Positions 59,537 to 64,000 of a DNA stretch of 64,000 nucleotides are shown one piece after another. Below the pieces are notes generated by a model, which searched no databases, had not been told where the DNA came from, and worked only from the letters and a program-made list of their open reading frames with translations. The stretch is from Paragorgia papillata (lineage: Eukaryota > Cnidaria > Anthozoa > Scleralcyonacea > Coralliidae), in NCBI GenBank assembly GCA_035771165.1, contig JAWNZC010000174.1, forward strand, positions 654,501-718,500, in the 5' to 3' direction. Positions within the stretch are counted from its first letter, which is position 1. Each line of letters begins with the position of its first letter. A program made the translations under genes and the position numbers.

Positions 59537-60085
59537 ATTCAATGCAAAAAGCGGGAAAATTCTAAATGACGTCATCGATATCTTCACTAGTGAGGATATG
59601 GAAAATACGACACTGTATATTTCCTAGTAAAACACTCGCATCTATATAATAACCCCTCTCTCCTCCGCAGAGGCTTCTTGAGCTTTTTTGAGCTCTTCAG
59701 TATATAGGGGTTTAATATTGCAGCCTTTGCAGGCGGTAGTGTAATGGGCAAAAAGGAAAACCGCTGAAATTCGGAACGCGGGCGAAGGGAGCGGAGAGAA
59801 GAGAGAGGGGAAGCCTCTGCCAGATTTGTGGCGATATCTTGACGAACTCGGCGATTTCTTGCAATCCGTCTTATATCTCGGCAATCCTTTTGTTTCTCGT
59901 TCTGATTTTTCATGTAAGGAGACATGCGACCAAGAGCGTTTGGCTGACGTCTTAATTTTTGTATTTTAATGTTGTTTTGATGCGATAGAAGAGCCTAGTG
60001 GGCAGTTGCTGTTGATATGAACTGTTCTGAAGGTTCTGAAGTCGATATTTTGAACATATGTTGAACAACTACCAATTTGTTTCTC
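59537..60085. other. No gene seen
   Basis: Contains a CCTCTCTCCTCCGCAGAGGC palindromic stretch near 59655 and its partial inverse near 59810, probably another repeat. A 112-codon minus-strand frame here (59587-59925) is arginine-rich with no domain. Confidence 0.4.
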
Positions 60086-60385
60086 AGTTCAGAAAGAGTC
60101 AGGAGATTTTTCCAAGTTTCTGAAGCAGCAAATCCACGCAATGCACGAACTCTCGTTATCTAATAGGACTTGCTGATATGCATGGGAGAGATCCAACTTG
60201 GAAAATTTCTTACCCCCATTTAAATTAGCGAATAAATCTGCTGCCTTTGGCAGCGAGTACTGGGGTACTTCAAGGTCATTATTCACAGTAACTTTGTAGT
60301 CCCCACAGATTCACACCGTCCCATCAGGCTTTAACACAAGAACAATCTAGAACACCCAGTGTTTCTAATCGTTGTAATTCATCAT
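60086..60385 (-). pseudogene. Ty3/Gypsy reverse-transcriptase fragment
   Basis: Minus strand: ELQRLETLGVL (frameshift) VLKPDGTV, a stop, ICGDYKVTVN, VPQYSLPKAADLFANLNGG and KKFSKLDLSHAYQQVLLD. LDLSHAYQQ carries the first catalytic aspartate of Gypsy reverse transcriptases. One frameshift and one stop are visible; the rest of pol is absent. Confidence 0.85.
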
Positions 60386-60544
60386 TGTGATAGAGTGACA
60401 CACCCCCTGTTGTGATTGGCTGGAAAGAGAATGTACAGGAGGGGTGAGTTGTCGTGAGAGCATTCGGGTGAGAGCGCTAGCTTGAAGGGTGTTTTTGTTA
60501 ATAAAAGATATACGTTTATTTATTGTCTGACTGGCTCTATCACA
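60386..60544 (+). mobile_element. Putative 159-bp LTR
   Basis: Begins TGTGATAGAG and ends CTCTATCACA, so TG...CA with a 10-bp terminal inverted repeat. Contains AATAAAAG about 50 bases before the end. Followed after two T by TGGTGGCAGCGGTG, complementary to a tRNA 3' end in ...GCCACCA, as expected of a primer-binding site. It cuts into the Gypsy fragment on its left, in the opposite orientation. No second LTR was found. Confidence 0.6.
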
Positions 60545-60546
60545 TT

Positions 60547-60564
60547 TGGTGGCAGCGGTGTCGG
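60547..60564 (+). other. Primer-binding site of the LTR element
   Basis: TGGTGGCAGCGGTGTCGG; the complement ends in CCACCA as a mature tRNA does. The isoacceptor is not determined. Confidence 0.5.
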
Positions 60565-61435
60565 AGTTGCACTGAAGGAAATTTCCCCAGTAAGTCGCGA
60601 ACCCATTTGATTACACCGCTCAAGTGAACTCACTGGTACAGTCTGGACAATAGCCTACAAATATTGAATATTTGAATCTGGATATTGAGTAAACAAGTTT
60701 TATTAAAACGTATATAATGGCACAGAGCCTTTGGAGTCGATGGGAAGATTCCCCCGATGATGCTAGCTCAGTACAAGGCCATTCTGATTTACAGTTAATA
60801 GGGTTCACTGCAAAATCTTGTAAATAATTACACAATTTATGGTGAGTGGGTGGGCTACAGAAAGCTCAGACATATTATTTTCGTAGTTATAAAACATGTG
60901 TATGTAACGACTATAATGATAAATAATATAATCCTATGTATAATCATAACTCCCACGATATTAATATAAATAGCGAATTTTATTTTCCACTGACAACTGG
61001 CGCTGATATGATGGCCAATGCAGCTGGATAAGTACACCTGAGTAGATCCCACTGATTAGAATCAAATGCGATGGTAAGAAATTCTAAATGTGTTTTGCTC
61101 AAGCCAATGTCAGACAATTCAGTCACTCACCGTTAAATATAAGCCGAAGGTGCCACGTCTTACGTGAAAATCTTACCGTAAATAACTGTTGGGAAACCAG
61201 CGAATAAACATTTTCCTTCGGATGCACATGCAGCTGCCTTATGGCCACTCTCTTCTCAATCTCAGTTTATCTTGAACTCGTTTCCTTCTACTATGCAAGG
61301 CACATTTTTGCAATGCTCTTCACTAACTCTTTGCCAGTGTCTGCAGTGGAAATTCAAACTCTCTTTGATTGATAGCTCATTAGCGTGTCAACCAATAGAT
61401 TGTGAGCGTTCCCCGGCGAACGCTATACACGAAAA
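60565..61435. other. Possible LTR-element leader; no gene supported
   Basis: ATG at 60718 opens 36 codons (MAQSLWSRWEDSPDDASS ...) that might be the start of gag, but it stops at about 60826. Nothing else coding is seen up to the next retrotransposon. Confidence 0.35.
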
Positions 61436-63987
61436 ATAACAATGGGTCTACAGAGTCAGAAAGCTCCTCTCCTAAAGGCTATAGAAAAATAAAAGTTGGA
61501 CATTTAAATGTACGATCGTTAAAAAAATCGAACGCACTTGTCACTTGTTAAGGAAACAGTGCTCCTTCATAAATTCGACATTTTCACTATTTCTGAGTCT
61601 TGGCTGGATAAATCCGTCTCGAATGCTGAACTTGATATCCTCGGCTATAGTCTTTACAGGCAAGATCGTTTGGATACTAAAGGTGGTGGTGTTTGTGCTT
61701 TTGTAAAGAATAATATAAAGGTATTACCGTTGTCTGACATCTCAACAATTAATGATGGATTTCAACAATTCTGGTTACAGGTACAATTAAACAAGTGCAA
61801 ATCCCTGGTTTTGTGTGTTGCATATAGACCACCAAACTCTCTTCCATCGCTGCTAGTTGATTATCTTATGCCTAATGTAATCTTAGCAATGTCCCAATGC
61901 AAAGATTTAATTATCCTTGGTGATTTAAATTGTGACATGCTACAGAAATCTAAACCAGAATCGCGTGCATTACTTGAAGTTTGTTCTAGCTTAAACTTGC
62001 ATCAGATCATAACTACGCCTACACGGATAACTGAGAATACGCAGACGTTAATAGATGTGATTATTACCTCCAATCGCGATTTAATATGTTCTAACAACGT
62101 TCTGCTCTCATCCATCAGTGACCACAGTTTACCTTATGCTGTGTTAAACTTGAAAAGTCCTAAGAGTAAACCTTCTTATGTGACAGTGCGTAGCTTCAAG
62201 AATTACCGACGAGAATCGTTTGTGAATGATCTTTCACTTGTACCATGGCATGTAGTGGATATCTTCGATAATGTTAATGAAAAGCTTAGTGTATTTAACA
62301 AATTGTTTATGGATATTTTGGACGTTCACGCTCCTGTAAAGCGTATCAAATTAAAATCAGGACCTAACCCGTTTGTAACACATGAAATCAGTGCACTAAT
62401 GAAGACTAGGGATATGTGGCACCGGCGAGCTGTCAAGTCTAAAGATAAGCGTGATTGGAATGGTTACCGATTTTTTAGGCAAGTAGTCAAAAAATAATTA
62501 AGGGCTGCGGAGAAGGAATATGTACGAAATGAAATAAATACAAATTCAGGAAACACAAGGTCTCTATGGAAAACAATTGACAATTGTTTACCCCGTAAAT
62601 CGCGTTCAACTATGCAATCAAATTCTAATCAATTGGCGAATAATTTCAATGAATATTTTACTTCCCTCGGTCATTCTACTGCTGCAATGGTTTGTGAGAT
62701 TGCTAAGGAGCATAACTTGGAAGCAATCTACGAGCAACGCACTGAAAACCCTCCTGAAATTCAGTTTTCTTTTCACGAAGTTTCTGAACAAGAAGTTGTA
62801 AAAGTTGTTAAAGAGTTACCTACCAATAAGGCTGCTGGACCTGATAAATTGCCAGTCAGAGTGATAAAAGATTGCCTACCGGTTATTTCGTCTACGATTA
62901 TCAGTCTAATAAACTGTTCTTTTACCACCAATACTTTTCCAGACGACTGGAAAATCGCAGAGGTCATCCCTATCCCAAAGTTAGGAGATAAGGAGATAGC
63001 GTGTAAGAATCGTCCAATTTCGTTGTTGCCAGCAATGTCCAAAATCTGCGAAAGGTTGGCTCATGGTCAATACAATGACTTTTTGTGTTCTGAAGGAAAA
63101 CTTTCTGCGCATCAAAATGGAAATAGGAAATTACATTCCACGGAGACAGCCATGATAAAAGTTACGGATGATATTTTGAAAGCTATGGACGAAAAATTGG
63201 TCACCATTATGGTTTTGATTGATTTTTCGAAGGCTTTCGATAGCATCAACCATGATATCCTTCTAAATAAATTATGGAATATTGGAATGGTTCCGGGTGC
63301 CTTGGAATGGTTCTCCAGCTATTTGACGAATAGATCTCAAAGAGTACACTTGGGAGAGTTTCTATCGCAACGACTTCCACTTTCTTCAATGGGGTCCCCC
63401 AAGGATCTATTTTGGGGCCTTTGATGTTTACTGTTTATGTCAACGACCTGCCATCGATAGTCGTTAACTGTAAGCCGGAGTGTTATGTTGATGACAGCAA
63501 GCTTTACATTAGTTTCTTAGTGAACGATTTGGATTCAGCCGTAGACCAAATCAACAAAGATCTTGACCAGTTATGCTGTTGGTGCTGTGGTAATTCTCTT
63601 CTTGTAAATCCTGAGAAAACTAAAGTCCTTGTTTTGGGTACTCGTCAGCGTTTACAACAACTACCAAATTTCTCCATTAAACTTCTTTCCAAACAGATCA
63701 AGCCTGTTCTTGTTGCTAAAGACCTTGGTGTTCATTTGGATTCCTGTCTTTCTTATACTGACCATATTACAAAATCTGTCTCTTCATGCATGTACTCATT
63801 ATTTCAGATTAATCGTATTAAACACCTTTTGGATCGAAATACTCTTTTACTTGTTATACACTCTTTAGTATTTAGCAGATTATATTATAATAATTGCTCT
63901 TCTGTATGGAGCAATACTTCGAAAGAAAATCTAAAAAAGATGCAACTTGTCCAAAATTTTGCTACTCGTATAAAAGTTGGTTTATGA
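61436..63987 (+). pseudogene. CR1-like ORF2: endonuclease + reverse transcriptase, near full length
   Basis: The endonuclease starts around 61490 (KVGHLNVRSLKK), has a frameshift near 61530, then TISESWLDKSVSN (catalytic E), IILGDLNCD and SISDHSLPYA (catalytic DH). A stop at 62495-62497 separates it from the linker and reverse transcriptase: NKAAGPDKLPVRVIKDCLP, LIDFSKAFDSINHDILLNKL, a frameshift near 63395 inside the PQGSILGP motif, then CYVDDSKLY (catalytic DD) and LGVHLDSCLSY. A stop at 63985 falls near the window edge, with the C-terminal WNNLP-type tail still missing. Only about four lesions in 2.5 kb suggest a young copy. It is antisense to GRB2. Confidence 0.9.
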
Positions 63988-64000
63988 AAGTATGAGCATG

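Overview
This is a eukaryotic, AT-rich window from an invertebrate animal genome, most likely a cnidarian and probably an anthozoan (coral, anemone or octocoral). The evidence is a Polycomb CBX gene and a GRB2 gene with spliceosomal introns, P2X7-type and THAP domains, 5S-rRNA-derived and tRNA-derived SINEs, CR1/L2-like retrotransposons with microsatellite tails, and very many fold-back elements whose ends resemble repeats I associate with anthozoans. The species cannot be fixed from the sequence.

Two host genes can be supported. (1) A five-exon Polycomb CBX gene on the plus strand (11786-13475, 371 aa) has an N-terminal chromodomain split over three exons and a C-terminal Pc box in the last exon. 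(2) The 3' part of a GRB2/Drk adaptor gene lies on the minus strand. Its last exon (C-terminal SH3) is at 39312-39485, the second half of its SH2 domain at 51233-51416, and a likely 22-nt microexon at 53874-53895. Splice phases join correctly across all three. The exons for the first SH3 and the start of SH2 were not found and probably lie to the right of the window. The last GRB2 intron is 11.7 kb and is almost entirely mobile and tandem-repeat DNA.

The most striking object is inside that intron: a 4.36-kb DNA transposon (40490-44851) with about 217-bp terminal inverted repeats and a TTAA (or TA) target duplication. It carries two convergent genes. One is a THAP-domain DDE transposase broken by three frameshifts. 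The other is an intact two-exon gene for a protein carrying the cysteine-rich ballast domain otherwise known from the C terminus of the P2X7 receptor. The same host repeat without the transposon is present about 8.6 kb away (49112-49115), giving a filled/empty site pair.

Layout. 0-11 kb: fold-back elements, a Crypton-like recombinase fragment, a 5S SINE and a tRNA SINE. 11.8-13.5 kb: CBX. 14-38.5 kb: a dense patchwork of fold-back elements (several with exact 9-10 bp target duplications typical of Mutator-like elements, one hAT-like with an 8-bp duplication, one mariner-like with TA), nested copies, CR1 pieces, minisatellites and two perfect palindromes with hammerhead-like cores. 39.3-53.9 kb: GRB2 exons separated by retrotransposon copies, the THAP/P2X7-domain transposon, a kilobase-scale GTAAGT-rich array and a CR1/L2 element inserted in that array. 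54-61 kb: more fold-back elements, a Gypsy reverse-transcriptase fragment and an LTR with a primer-binding site. 61.4-64 kb: a nearly complete endonuclease/reverse-transcriptase ORF of a CR1-like element running towards the window edge.
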